A DNA stretch of 64,000 bases. Source: Streptomyces dengpaensis. GTDB lineage: Bacteria; Actinomycetota; Actinomycetes; Streptomycetales; Streptomycetaceae. Location: the NCBI RefSeq assembly GCF_002946835.1, contig NZ_CP026652.1:992001-1056000 (forward strand). The letters run 5' to 3'. The position numbers were made by a program, and so were the translations under genes. Below, in pieces: positions 16,144 to 24,635 of this stretch (the stretch's first letter is position 1; every line of letters starts with the position of its first letter). Under the pieces are notes generated by a model, which saw nothing but the letters and a program-made list of their open reading frames with translations, was not told the DNA's origin and ran no database searches.

Positions 16144-18492
16144 TCATTCGGCCGGTGCGCTCCCGTCGTGCCGGGCGGTGAGGTCGTGTCCGGGGGCGGG
16201 CGCGGGAGCGGTGCCCCGCGTCCCGTGCGCCTCGTGGGGCGCCGGCGCGTGCGCCGTGTGCGCTTCGGCTATGTGCGCCGAGGATGCGCGCGTCGCGTCT
16301 GTCGGTCGTACGTCCGTGGGGGCGGCGCCGGTGGAGGCGGCGCCGGTGGAGGTCGCGCCGGTGGAGGCGGCGCCGGTGGAGGTCGCGCCGCGGGGAGTGG
16401 CACGCGCGGACGATGCCTCGCCGACCTGGGCCCCGCCGTCCATGTGCAGCGCATCCATGTGCGATCGCTCCATGTGCGCACTGCCCATATGCGCGTTGTC
16501 CATATGCGCGTTGTCCATATGCGCGTTGTCCATATGCGCGTTGTCCATATGCGCGTTATCCATGTGGGCGCGGTCCCTGGCCGCCTTGTCTCCGAGGGCA
16601 CGGTCCATGTGGGGCGCACCCACAGGCGGCACCTCCACCCGGACCACTTCCAGGGGCGGCAGCGGCTCCGTGTGCACCAGGTCGAGGTGTGCCCGTTCCC
16701 TGGGCGATGCCTCCATGGATGGCGCCTCCATCGACGGTGCCTCCCTGCGCTCCGCCTCCGCGTGGGCCGCCTCCGCGAGTCCGATGCCGCGCTGGAACGC
16801 CGCCATGAGACCCGGGTCGTGGCCGACGACGTACTCCGTGTCCTGTCGGGGCGCGGGCCCGTCCCGCAGTTGGGGCGCGAGGTGCTCCTGGGCGCGTCGC
16901 GTGGGCAGTTGGGGCTTGCCCATAGTGCCGCGGACGGTTCCGCCCTGCGGTGTGAGCGGAGCGGCCACGTTCTCCACGGCGATGCGCCGGTCTTCGGGGC
17001 GAATGCCGGGCACGGCGTCCGCCGGATTGGGCCGGTCCCTGTGGGTATCTCGCATGGGCAGCGGCGTGGGACCGCCGCCACCCGCGACCGGCGGGGCCGG
17101 TGCACCCGGCGCGGCGGGCGGCGGTGCCTGGTCGCGCTGGGACTGCCGCGGCACAGCGGGCACCGCACGGCCTCCGGGCGCCGCGGGTGCCGACGCCGCC
17201 TGCGCGGTCTGCGGCCTCTCTGACGGCCCCCGTCCCCCGGTCATCTCCCGGTGCTGCCCCTGCGTTACGCCCCCAGGGGCGCCCGGCGCCGCCCCCAACA
17301 GCCCCTGTGGCACGACGAGTACGGCTTGGACACCGCCGTAGATGTTGGACTGCAACCGGACGTGGATGCCGTGCCGCCGGGCGAGTTGCGAGACCACGAA
17401 CAGGCCGATGCGCCCATCCTGCAGCAGGCTGGCGACGTTGACCTGGTCGGGGTCGGCGAGCAGGGCGTTCATCTTGTTCTGCTCGCCGAGCGGCATGCCG
17501 AGGCCCCGGTCCTCGACCTCGACGGCGAGCCCGGAGGTGACGAGGTTTGCGCGGAGCAGCACTTGGGTGTGCGGGGCCGAGAACACCGTGGCGTTCTCGA
17601 CGAGTTCGGCCAGCAGGTGGATCACGTCCGCGACCGCGTGCCCGCGCAGCATGCCATCGATCGGGGGAACCAGTTTGACCCGCGAGTACTGCTCTACCTC
17701 GGCGATCGCGGACCGCAGCACCTCCGTCATGGACACGGGGTTGCTCCACTGGCGGCGCGAGACCGCACCGCCGAGCACGGCGAGGTTCTCGGCGTGACGC
17801 CGGATGCGGGTGGCGAGGTGGTCGACGTGGAAGAGGCCCTTGAGCAGGTCGGGGTCCTCGATGCCGTTCTCGAGCTCGTCAAGGATCGAGATCTCGCGGT
17901 GCACGAGGGACTGCAGCCGCCGGGCCAGATTGACGAAGACCTCGACCTTCTGTTCGCTGCCCGCGTGGCTGGAGAGCTGCGCGGCCTGCACGACGGCCGC
18001 GACGGCACCGTCGTGGGCGCGCGAGAGGTCAGCGGCGAGCAGTTCGAAGTCGTCGGCGTCCGCGGGAGGTTGGCGACGCGCCTTGCGGGCGGGCGGACTG
18101 TCGCCCCGGCGCAGCCCTTCGACGAGGGCGCGCAGGTCGGCCTCGGTGCGCGCGCTCGTGCGTCGCAGGGCGCCCAGCCGCTCCCGTACGGACTGGGCGG
18201 CGCGGTCGGCGGCCACGGCGGCGATCAGGATGCCGGCCAGGGTCACGCCCACGGCTCCGGCGAGGACGGCCCACAGCGTGAGGCCGGGCCGGGCTCCTGT
18301 GGAGCGGACGGTGAACAGGACGGCCGCGCTCGCGCTGAGGGCCACCGCGATCGGCGGCAGGACGGCCAGGCGCAGCAGTTGGGGCCGCAGGTGGGTCTCG
18401 GGGAGCGAGGGGGCGGTGTGGGCGACGGGTCGCCCGTGCCGCCCGCCCTCGCGGCGGTCTGGGCGTGCGGCCGGTGCGCGAAGCTGAGACAT
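16144..18492 (-). CDS. cvnA: CvnA, conservon sensor histidine kinase-like protein
   Basis: The 782-aa product starts at the ATG after GAGGACACCG. Two membrane helices (about residues 37-57 and 67-90) lead to a coiled linker, a nitrate-sensor-kinase-like dimerisation region (QKVEVFVNLARRLQSLVHRE) and a HATPase domain (LLAELVENATVFSAPHT, EVEDRGLGMPLGEQN). The C-terminal ~350 residues are Pro/Ala-rich and disordered, with a run of nine HM-containing pentapeptides near residue 670 and Thr/Ser-Gly-Ala repeats. These repeats make the protein odd for the family. It heads cvnABCD. Confidence 0.9.
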   Translation of the reverse strand: MSQLRAPAARPDRREGGRHGRPVAHTAPSLPETHLRPQLLRLAVLPPIAVALSASAAVLFTVRSTGARPGLTLWAVLAGAVGVTLAGILIAAVAADRAAQSVRERLGALRRTSARTEADLRALVEGLRRGDSPPARKARRQPPADADDFELLAADLSRAHDGAVAAVVQAAQLSSHAGSEQKVEVFVNLARRLQSLVHREISILDELENGIEDPDLLKGLFHVDHLATRIRRHAENLAVLGGAVSRRQWSNPVSMTEVLRSAIAEVEQYSRVKLVPPIDGMLRGHAVADVIHLLAELVENATVFSAPHTQVLLRANLVTSGLAVEVEDRGLGMPLGEQNKMNALLADPDQVNVASLLQDGRIGLFVVSQLARRHGIHVRLQSNIYGGVQAVLVVPQGLLGAAPGAPGGVTQGQHREMTGGRGPSERPQTAQAASAPAAPGGRAVPAVPRQSQRDQAPPPAAPGAPAPPVAGGGGPTPLPMRDTHRDRPNPADAVPGIRPEDRRIAVENVAAPLTPQGGTVRGTMGKPQLPTRRAQEHLAPQLRDGPAPRQDTEYVVGHDPGLMAAFQRGIGLAEAAHAEAERREAPSMEAPSMEASPRERAHLDLVHTEPLPPLEVVRVEVPPVGAPHMDRALGDKAARDRAHMDNAHMDNAHMDNAHMDNAHMDNAHMGSAHMERSHMDALHMDGGAQVGEASSARATPRGATSTGAASTGATSTGAASTGAAPTDVRPTDATRASSAHIAEAHTAHAPAPHEAHGTRGTAPAPAPGHDLTARHDGSAPAE
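16321..16395. repeat. GTGGAGGCGGCGCCG/GTGGAGGTCGCGCCG repeats within cvnA
   Basis: Alternating 15-bp units, giving a 30-bp higher-order period, encode the Ser/Thr-Thr-Gly-Ala-Ala tract near the CvnA C-terminus. Units differ by two bases. Confidence 0.75.
16441..16575. repeat. 15-bp minisatellite within cvnA
   Basis: Nine 15-bp units run without interruption. Five central ones (16486-16560) are nearly identical CATATGCGCGTTGTC, and the outer four have drifted (CATGTGCGCACTGCC, CATGTGGGCGCGGTC). The unit is in frame and encodes a pentapeptide DNAHM, so copy number can change without a frameshift. Confidence 0.92.
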
Positions 18493-18788
18493 CGGTGTCC
18501 TCGTACTGTGGCGTCGGGGGCACAGGGGCCCCCTCGGATCGTGCGCGACTCGGGCGTGCGCCATCGCGGTGCCGGTCGAGAGAGCCGAAAAAAACGGCCC
18601 CACGTCGCCCGACGGCAACTGACAGTAGTCGCCAACCCATCATCTGCGGTGGGCAGTTGACAAACTCCCCCGCACATGGTCCCGCTCTGGTATGAGGCCT
18701 CGTACGACAGACCGATACCTCCATCGGGCACGCGTTCTATCGGGGCGTCGACCCGATCGGAGCTGGTCAGAAGTGGTCACAAACAAAC
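18493..18788. other. Intergenic region upstream of cvnA
   Basis: No gene is visible. It must hold the promoter for the conservon operon. I see a TTGACA at about 18657 on the plus strand but no confident minus-strand -35/-10 pair. Confidence 0.35.
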
Positions 18789-18827
18789 GGCGAGGGCCGG
18801 GGAGCAGTACGCTCCCCGGCCCTCGCC
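18789..18827 (-). terminator. Terminator of the MBL-fold hydrolase gene
   Basis: GGCGAGGGCCGGGGAGC (18789-18805) pairs perfectly over 17 bp with GCTCCCCGGCCCTCGCC (18811-18827) around AGTAC. It lies 13 bp beyond the stop at 18841. It also shields the conservon promoter region. Confidence 0.85.
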
Positions 18828-18840
18828 GGCGTTCGGACAT

Positions 18841-20058
18841 TCAGCCCGCGGGCACCGTCTCCGGCTCTCCGCTGTCCTCCGTCGAGCCATCGGCGACATC
18901 ACGCGGTGTGTCGGCGACGGTCTCCTCGATGGCGGGCCAGCCACCCGCCGGCGCCAGGGCCACGCCGCGCCACCAGGGCGCGGACGGGACGGTCTCCGCG
19001 GTGGGCTCGAAGGGCTCGCCGGGGCAGGGCAGCGCGACGCGCGCGCCGATCGCGCGCGCGGCGGCCATCGTCCCCTCGCCGGGGTCCACCCAGGGGTGGG
19101 TCGCCAGGTTGAACGTCGCCCAGTGGATCGGCAGCATTACTCCCGAGGGCTGCCCGCCCTGAAGGTCCAGGTGGGCGCGCATGCCCTCCTCGGGCGTCAT
19201 GTGGATGTCGGGCCAGAACTCGCTGTACGCGCCGATCTGGATCATCGTGGCGTCGAACGGGCCGTGCGCGGCGCCTATGTCCTTGAAGCCGTCGAAATAG
19301 CCGGTGTCGCCGCTGTGGTAGATCCGGTGCTCGTCGCCCGCGACGGCCCAGGAGGCCCAGAGCGTGTGCTGCGCGTTGCGCAGGCCGCGGCCGCAGAAGT
19401 GCCGGGCCGGTGTGGCGGTCAGGGAGATTCCGCCGACCTTCGTCGTCTCGTTCCAGTCCAGCTCGCGCAGTCGGTCCGCCGACACACCCCAGTGTTCGAG
19501 GTGGGCTCCCACACCGAGCGGCACCGCGAAGACCGTGTCCGTGCCGGCCAGGGCCTTGATGGTGGGCAGGTCGAGGTGGTCGTAGTGGTCGTGCGAGATG
19601 ACGACCACGTCGACCGGGCCGAGCGCGGCCAGCGGCAGGGGCACCGGGTGCAGCCGCTTGGGCCCGGCGAAGCTGAACGGGGAGCAGCGCTCGCCCCAGA
19701 CCGGGTCGAAGAGCACGCGGTGTCCGTCGATCTCGGCGAGCACGCTGGAGTGCCCCATCCAGGTCAGCCGCAGCCCGCTCGGCGCGGGCCTGGCCAGGTC
19801 GGCGACCGTCGTCGCATGCACCGGCACCGTCCCTGCCGGGGCGCGGTGGACGCGCTCCTCCTTGCGGAAGTAGACCCTCGCGAGCTCGATCATGGAGCCG
19901 TCCGGGCTGATCCGGGCACTCTCCGGGTTCTTGAAGGCACCGTCCGCGAAATTCGGTGATCTGCGGATGCGCTCAAGGCGCTCACCACCCGGATCCGCGC
20001 CAAATGCGGCGGGCCTCAGCGAACGCAGCCCGGAGCTCAAGGTACGGAAACCGGTCAC
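18841..20058 (-). CDS. Metallo-beta-lactamase-fold hydrolase (NAPE-PLD/UlaG-like)
   Basis: The 405-aa product has the metal motif SHDHYDHLD (HxHxDH), a later His in PARHFCGRG, the bridging Asp in YHSGDTGYFDGF, and PIHWATFNL. These belong to the NAPE-PLD/RomA-type branch, which hydrolyses phosphodiesters or lactones. The C-terminal ~60 residues are acidic and variable. The GTG at 20058 follows GGAGG. It is monocistronic, with a strong terminator downstream. The true substrate is unknown. Confidence 0.8.
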   Translation of the reverse strand: MTGFRTLSSGLRSLRPAAFGADPGGERLERIRRSPNFADGAFKNPESARISPDGSMIELARVYFRKEERVHRAPAGTVPVHATTVADLARPAPSGLRLTWMGHSSVLAEIDGHRVLFDPVWGERCSPFSFAGPKRLHPVPLPLAALGPVDVVVISHDHYDHLDLPTIKALAGTDTVFAVPLGVGAHLEHWGVSADRLRELDWNETTKVGGISLTATPARHFCGRGLRNAQHTLWASWAVAGDEHRIYHSGDTGYFDGFKDIGAAHGPFDATMIQIGAYSEFWPDIHMTPEEGMRAHLDLQGGQPSGVMLPIHWATFNLATHPWVDPGEGTMAAARAIGARVALPCPGEPFEPTAETVPSAPWWRGVALAPAGGWPAIEETVADTPRDVADGSTEDSGEPETVPAG

Positions 20059-20291
20059 GGATACCTCCAGATGGAGTCAGTCAGGCTTTCATTATGGTCG
20101 ACGCCTCTGACAGCACCGGGTCGCCCCTGTCACAGCGCGATGTCCATAGCGCCCTCGGTCGCCATCTCCTCAACCCCACCGCGCACGCGCTTCTTCCACG
20201 CGAAGGAAAAGTACGCGAACACCCTGGGCACACGGGTGCTCACTGCCCGCGGAACCGCGTACGAGCTGAAGCCACCGGGCCCACGACCCCA

Positions 20292-20358
20292 TACTGATCA
20301 TCCATTCAGTACGTTGACACAGCCGCACCCGCTCCCAATACTGACCGATGATTCAGTA
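20292..20358 (+). promoter_or_regulatory. Promoter flanked by twin TetR-type operators
   Basis: Two 20-bp sites have the same form TACTGA-N8-TCAGTA (20292-20311 and 20339-20358, centres 47 bp apart). Between them lies -35 TTGACA (20314-20319), a 17-bp spacer and -10 AATACT (20337-20342). One site abuts the -35 and the other covers the -10, a layout that predicts firm repression. The TetR gene at 21730 is the obvious candidate regulator. Confidence 0.8.
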
Positions 20359-20411
20359 ACTGCCCCATCGGCACAGTCGGCCCCGACCACCCGACAACAT
20401 ACGGAGACCTC

Positions 20412-21590
20412 ATGACCGCCCCCCTGATGACGCTCACCTGGACGGACCATGTCACCGGCCGCCAGGGGTTCCTCGTCGTCGACCGGCTGGTGCGAGGCGT
20501 CTCCAGCGGCGGACTGCGGATGCGGCCCGGCTGCACGCTGGACGAGGTCGCCGGGCTCGCCCGCGGCATGACCATGAAGGAAGCGCTGCACTACAACCCC
20601 GAGGGCCACTACATCCCGCTGGGCGGCGCCAAGGGCGGCATCGACTGCGACCCCCAGGACCCGGCGGCGTACGGACTTCTGGTGCGCTATCTGCGCGCCA
20701 TGCGCCCGTACATCGAGAGCTTCTGGACCACCGGAGAGGACCTGGGCCTCACCCAGGACCTCGTTGACCGGGCGGCCGACGAGGCGGGGCTCGTCTCGTC
20801 CATCCAGGCCGTTTACCCACTGCTGGACGACGAGAAGACGGCACGCCGGCGGCTCGCGGACGCCTTCGCGGTCGAGGTGGACGGCATCGGTCTCGACGAA
20901 CTGGTCGGCGGCTGCGGCGTCGCCGAGTCGGTGCTCGCGGCCTTGGACCGCGCCGGGGTGGCGTACGCGGGGACGCGTGTCTCCGTGCAGGGTCTTGGCA
21001 CCATGGGCGGGGCCACGGCGCGGTTCCTCACGCGCGCGGGACTCAACGTCGTGGCCGTCGCCGACGTCGAGGGCACGATCGCCAACCCCGAGGGCCTCGA
21101 CGTCGAGGCGCTGCTCTCGGCGCGTGACGCGTACGGGACGGTCGACCGCTCGGCGCTGCGCCCCGCCGACCGTGGACTCCCCGGCGACGCCTGGCTGTCC
21201 GCCGACGCGGAGGTGCTGGTGCCCGCCGCCGTCTCGTACACGATCGACGCCGTGAATCAGCGGCACATCACCGCCCGCTGGATTGTCGAGGCGGCCAACA
21301 TGCCCGTCCTGGCCGAGGCGGAGGAACTGCTCACCGCGCGCGGAGTCACCGTCCTGCCGGACGTGGTGGTCAACTCCGGGACGAACGCCTGGTGGTGGTG
21401 GACGCTGTTCGGTGACATCGGCGCCGACGCGGAGGAGGCGTTCGCGTACACGCGGCGCTCCATGCGCGCCCTGATCGACCAGATGCTGGCCCGCGCGGAG
21501 GCCGACGGCACGACGCCGCGGACCGCCGCGCACGCCATCGTCACCGACCGGCTGCCGGTGATCGCGGAGCGGTTCGGGTGGTACGGGTGA
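20412..21590 (+). CDS. Glu/Leu/Phe/Val dehydrogenase family protein
   Basis: This 392-aa NAD(P)-dependent amino-acid dehydrogenase catalyses reversible oxidative deamination. The catalytic Lys lies in PLGGAKGGIDCDP, preceded by GLARGMTMKEALHY. The nucleotide-binding loop is VQGLGTMGGATARFL, and the conserved C-terminal segment is PDVVVNSGTNAWWWW. The length is between Vdh-type enzymes and glutamate dehydrogenase, so which amino acid it uses is open. The ATG follows GGAGACCTC. Two operator-like sites frame its promoter, and a TetR gene follows after about 140 bp. Confidence 0.85.
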   Translation: MTAPLMTLTWTDHVTGRQGFLVVDRLVRGVSSGGLRMRPGCTLDEVAGLARGMTMKEALHYNPEGHYIPLGGAKGGIDCDPQDPAAYGLLVRYLRAMRPYIESFWTTGEDLGLTQDLVDRAADEAGLVSSIQAVYPLLDDEKTARRRLADAFAVEVDGIGLDELVGGCGVAESVLAALDRAGVAYAGTRVSVQGLGTMGGATARFLTRAGLNVVAVADVEGTIANPEGLDVEALLSARDAYGTVDRSALRPADRGLPGDAWLSADAEVLVPAAVSYTIDAVNQRHITARWIVEAANMPVLAEAEELLTARGVTVLPDVVVNSGTNAWWWWTLFGDIGADAEEAFAYTRRSMRALIDQMLARAEADGTTPRTAAHAIVTDRLPVIAERFGWYG

Positions 21591-21729
21591 CGGGCAGCTG
21601 CGGGACGTGATCACGTTCCGCCGGGAGTCCTTCCACACCGGGCACGGACAAGTGCCGGGTGGCGGCCCGGAGTTCCTCTGCTCGCAGCCACCGTCCGGCG
21701 GCGCCCCGGCGAGGGATTAGGGTTGCCGC

Positions 21730-22350
21730 GTGGCGAGAGTGCGGTTGAGCGTGGCGGAGCGGCGTGAGGAATTGCTGCGGGCCGCCGTCGAGCAGATCGA
21801 GGCGCGGGGTGTGGCGGCGGTGCGGATCGCCGACGTGGCCTCGGCACTCGGGGTGAGCAACGCGCTGGTGCTGTACCACTTTTCGACGAAGGAGAAGCTG
21901 GTCGCCGCCGCATTCACGTACGCGGCCGAGGACGACCTCGCCCATCTGCGCAAGCTGCTCGGCCGCCGGACGACGGCGCTACGACGGCTACGGGCCGCCG
22001 TACGCTGGTACGCGCCGACCGGGCAGGCCAAGGGATGGCGGCTGTGGATCGAGGGCTGGGCGGCGGCGCTGCGCGAGCCCGCGCTGCGCGAGGTCACGCG
22101 TGACCTCGACAAGCAGTGGAAGGCCGCGATCACCGAGGTGATCGCGCAGGGGGTGGCCGCGGGCGAGTTCCACTGCCCGGATCCCACGGGGGCGGCCCTG
22201 CGGCTCACGGCGCTGCTGGACGGGCTGGCCGTCCAGATGACGGCGTACACGGGTGCGGTGTCGCGGGCGCGGACCCAGGAGTGGGTGGACGAGGCGCTCG
22301 CGCGTGAACTGGGGCTTGAGCGGGAGGCGTTGGCGGCGGCGGTGCGCTGA
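21730..22350 (+). CDS. TetR-family regulator (BetI-like C-terminus)
   Basis: The 206-aa product has an N-terminal HTH: RREELLRAAVEQIEARGVAA, then VASALGVSNALVLYHFSTKE. The C-terminal ligand domain has WRLWIEGWAAALREPALREV, close to the BetI/TetR_C_6 type. It starts at GTG 21730. It lies directly downstream of the dehydrogenase and is likely its repressor through the twin TACTGA-N8-TCAGTA sites. No copy of that site is visible in front of its own start, so it may be transcribed with the dehydrogenase. Confidence 0.85.
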   Translation: MARVRLSVAERREELLRAAVEQIEARGVAAVRIADVASALGVSNALVLYHFSTKEKLVAAAFTYAAEDDLAHLRKLLGRRTTALRRLRAAVRWYAPTGQAKGWRLWIEGWAAALREPALREVTRDLDKQWKAAITEVIAQGVAAGEFHCPDPTGAALRLTALLDGLAVQMTAYTGAVSRARTQEWVDEALARELGLEREALAAAVR

Positions 22351-22404
22351 TTGCGCCTCGCCTCGCGGAGCCGCCGGCCCACCGCGGCCCGCGTCGCCGG
22401 TCGC

Positions 22405-22451
22405 GTCCGTGACATCAGCAAAACCGCACCCGTCCTGCTGATGTCACGGAC
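22405..22451 (+). terminator. Terminator after the TetR gene
   Basis: GTCCGTGACATCAGCA (22405-22420) pairs perfectly over 16 bp with TGCTGATGTCACGGAC (22436-22451) around a 15-nt loop. It begins 55 bp after the stop at 22350. Confidence 0.75.
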
Positions 22452-22478
22452 CTTCGCCGCGAACGACTGCGCGGCCTT

Positions 22479-22690
22479 TTGACGTCCACGTCGCCCTGAA
22501 GGGCGGCGATTCCGGTCCGTACCGCTCCGCGGAACCACCGTGGGTTCCTGCTTCAGCGACCTGTGCCGTTCCGCGAGGAGCGGTCTTACCTGGTCTCCAC
22601 AGGCGTGACTTCCCGCCCGTCCGGCGGTAGGTCCGCCAACTACGTTGTCGGACAAGGCGACATTAGCAGCAGCTCTGCAGCCCTCCGGGC
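22479..22690 (-). mobile_element. IS200/IS605-type (TnpB) 3'-end remnant
   Basis: Read on the minus strand, the DNA encodes GRAGSHACGDQVRPLLAERH and then RSLKQEPT, like the C-terminal tail of actinobacterial TnpB proteins. It is followed by a right-end-type sequence with the short hairpin GCCGCCCTTCAGGGCG and ending ACGTCAA (about 22479-22511). This layout matches the tnpB 3' end that also encodes the scaffold of its guide (omega) RNA. The catalytic RuvC part and the left end are missing, so the copy is dead. It abuts the truncated SIMPL gene. Confidence 0.5.
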
Positions 22691-22733
22691 CGCTGAGCCA
22701 AGGATGCCCTTCACCTCTCCCCTGAAGCGTGGA

Positions 22734-23126
22734 TCACTGGGCAAGCGTTCGGTAGACCGTCAACTGGGAGACGCCGCCCTGGTCTTCGTAGACCGGGAAC
22801 AGCGAGAGGCTGTCGGTACGGATGTCGCGCTCCGCCACACCTTGGGCGCGTACGGCGTCGAGCAGGGCGTCCGACGCGGCGCTCCACCCGGCGAACGCCT
22901 CCTTCGCCGTCTTCGCGGTGGCGTCGACGCCCGCGCCGATGATCGCGAGGTCCGGCGCGGCGGTGGTGCTGCCCTGGCCGGTGACGGTGACCGTCGAGGG
23001 GGTGGGCTCGGCGCTCAGTCCCGGGCGCCCGGGCAGCGCGAACGCGGGTGCCGTCACCGCCTGTTGGAGGCCTACGGCGAGGAGGGTCACGGCGAGTGCG
23101 GTGGACGCACCGAGGCCGAGCGGCAT
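22734..23126 (-). pseudogene. Truncated SIMPL (DUF541) protein gene
   Basis: The 130-aa remnant has a signal peptide (LGLGASTALAVTLLAVGLQQ, cleavage near FALPG), followed by the SIMPL-domain opening STVTVTGQGSTTAAPDLAII and DIRTDSLSLFPVYEDQGG. It stops soon after VSQLTVYR, where the family continues for another ~100 residues. The start is the ATG at 23126 after AAGGAG. The break coincides with the IS605-type remnant, so an insertion and deletion removed the 3' half. A secreted stub may still be made. Confidence 0.75.
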
Positions 23127-23304
23127 GCGGAGTCTCCTTCGGGCGTCTCCCCTCTCGGGACGGCGGGGCGGTTCGCGGTCATCCCAGCACCACCGACCGC
23201 GCCCCGCCCCGCGCCACTCCCACGCTGTCACCTCACCGGTCGAGCCACCGGCGGTTCCTCCACGTGCCGCCGGGGCTTCGGCTGCCGAGCCTCAGGCCAC
23301 GACT

Positions 23305-23407
23305 CGGCCCGCGCGCCTCAGGCCCCCCGAGGCGACCCTTACGACTCATGCCCTCCGCCTCGACCCGCGCGGCCTCAGGCCCCGACGCGACCCGCGCGGC
23401 TCAGGCC
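23305..23407. repeat. Direct repeats spanning the GDSL hydrolase stop codon
   Basis: Three units share the form CGACCCGCGCGGCCTCAGGCC: 23305-23324, 23361-23381 and 23388-23407. The last contains TCA, the complement of the hydrolase stop at 23401. The earlier ones repeat the same stop context downstream of the gene. Confidence 0.8.
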
Positions 23408-24219
23408 ACCGCCTCGATCCGCATCTTGATGTCGTCGGGCGAAAGGGCCCCCTTGGCCGCAACATGGTCCCCCGACGACTCCCCGCGCAACCGCCGCCCG
23501 ATCCACGGGACCAGGTATTCGCGCGCCCATTGGATGTCGTCGCGCCGCACTTCGAGCGTGCCGCGCGGCGGCAGCGGCGGCCACGCCTGGTCCGGGTCGG
23601 CGGGTACGTCGAGACCGAGCACCTGGCCGGCGCGGAGCGCCACCCGGGTGTGGCCCTCGGGCGAGAGGTGCAGCCGGTCGCCGTCCCAGGCGCGGCGGTC
23701 CTGGACCGTCTTGAGCGACCACAGGTCGAGCACGGGACAGCCGTACCGGTCCGCGATGGCCCGCACATGTCCGTTGTACGTGGCGATCTTGCCGCGCAGA
23801 TGCTTCAGCACGGGCACGCCACGGGTGTCGAAGCCGGTGGTCACCATGACGGTGCCGACGGCGGAGGTGAGGTCGGCGACCGCGCGCTCGAAGCGCTCCG
23901 CGACCTCGTCGGGGTCGGTGCCGGGCCGGATGATGTCGTTGCCGCCCGCGCAGAAGGAAACCAGTTCGGGGGCAAGCTCTTTGGCGCGCTGGAGCTGGCC
24001 TTCGACGATCTGGTCGAGCAGCTTGCCGCGTACGGCTAGATTGTTGTATTTGAAGTCGCCCTCGGGCCGCCGGTCCGCGAGAAGAACCGCGAAACGGTCG
24101 GCCCAACCGACAAAGGCCCCGTCAGGGCCGGGGTCGCCGACGCCCTCGGTGAAGCTGTCCCCCACCGCCACGTACGACCCGATCACTGATGTGTTGTCAC
24201 TCTTCGAATCGTTTGCCAC
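23401..24219 (-). CDS. SGNH/GDSL-family hydrolase
   Basis: The 272-aa cytoplasmic esterase-type protein has the four SGNH blocks. Block I is VAVGDSFTEGVGDP (nucleophile Ser). The Gly is in NLAVRGKLLDQ, the Asn in CAGGNDIIRPG, and block V is WDGDRLHLSPEGH (catalytic Asp and His). No signal peptide is seen, so it acts inside the cell. The substrate is unknown. The GTG at 24219 gives the family's usual start; the ribosome site is weak. A good promoter lies about 60 bp upstream. Confidence 0.88.
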   Translation of the reverse strand: MANDSKSDNTSVIGSYVAVGDSFTEGVGDPGPDGAFVGWADRFAVLLADRRPEGDFKYNNLAVRGKLLDQIVEGQLQRAKELAPELVSFCAGGNDIIRPGTDPDEVAERFERAVADLTSAVGTVMVTTGFDTRGVPVLKHLRGKIATYNGHVRAIADRYGCPVLDLWSLKTVQDRRAWDGDRLHLSPEGHTRVALRAGQVLGLDVPADPDQAWPPLPPRGTLEVRRDDIQWAREYLVPWIGRRLRGESSGDHVAAKGALSPDDIKMRIEAVA

Positions 24220-24283
24220 GTCGGCCCATGATTCCCGTTCCGATGTGAGCTACGCGACCGTAGGGAGGGGTTGACGGATGGTG

Positions 24284-24312
24284 AGATAAGCCACTCGCCA
24301 AGTATTGGCCAA
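24284..24312 (-). promoter_or_regulatory. Promoter of the GDSL hydrolase with a central dyad
   Basis: On the minus strand, TTGGCC (24312-24307), a 17-bp spacer and TTATCT (24289-24284) make a good sigma-70-type promoter. GCCAA-GTA-TTGGC (24297-24309) is a perfect dyad overlapping the -35 and spacer, a possible operator. Confidence 0.55.
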
Positions 24313-24635
24313 CTAGGGAATAGAGCCGGAGGGCGCGCCGGAGAGGCCGATCCACCGGCCCGGCGTCCGGGAAGCGCGGCCCCAGTTCGTCGCCGTCCGA
24401 CGCGTGCTCCTCGAAGCGCCACTCGGCGCCGCCGCTCGTCCGTCCGCACGGAGAAGGCGGGGCGGGCCAAGGGCGAGGGCGGGGCGGGGCAAGGGCTCCG
24501 ACGGCAGTGCCTGTGGACAACTCATTGCCTCAGGAACCCATGTCGTATCGTCAAGAGCGCGACCCGAAAAGCAGGAGCCGTCGGGGCCGCCGAGCGAGGC
24601 CCGGCAGCGACGACGGCCGAATGGGAGGAGCCCCC

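Noticed and set aside
16441..16575. Regular 15-bp repeats suggesting a CRISPR array
   Set aside because: Units are contiguous with no spacers, are in frame in cvnA, and no cas genes are present.
16168..17341. Long plus-strand ORFs opposite cvnA
   Set aside because: Repetitive Arg/Gly/Ser composition and no ribosome site; they mirror the repeats of the real minus-strand gene.
18789..18827. Hairpin as an operator for cvnA
   Set aside because: 17-bp perfect GC-rich stem with a 5-nt loop lying 13 bp after a stop codon is a terminator.
22405..22451. Stem-loop as a structured non-coding RNA
   Set aside because: A simple perfect stem just after a stop codon is best explained as a terminator.
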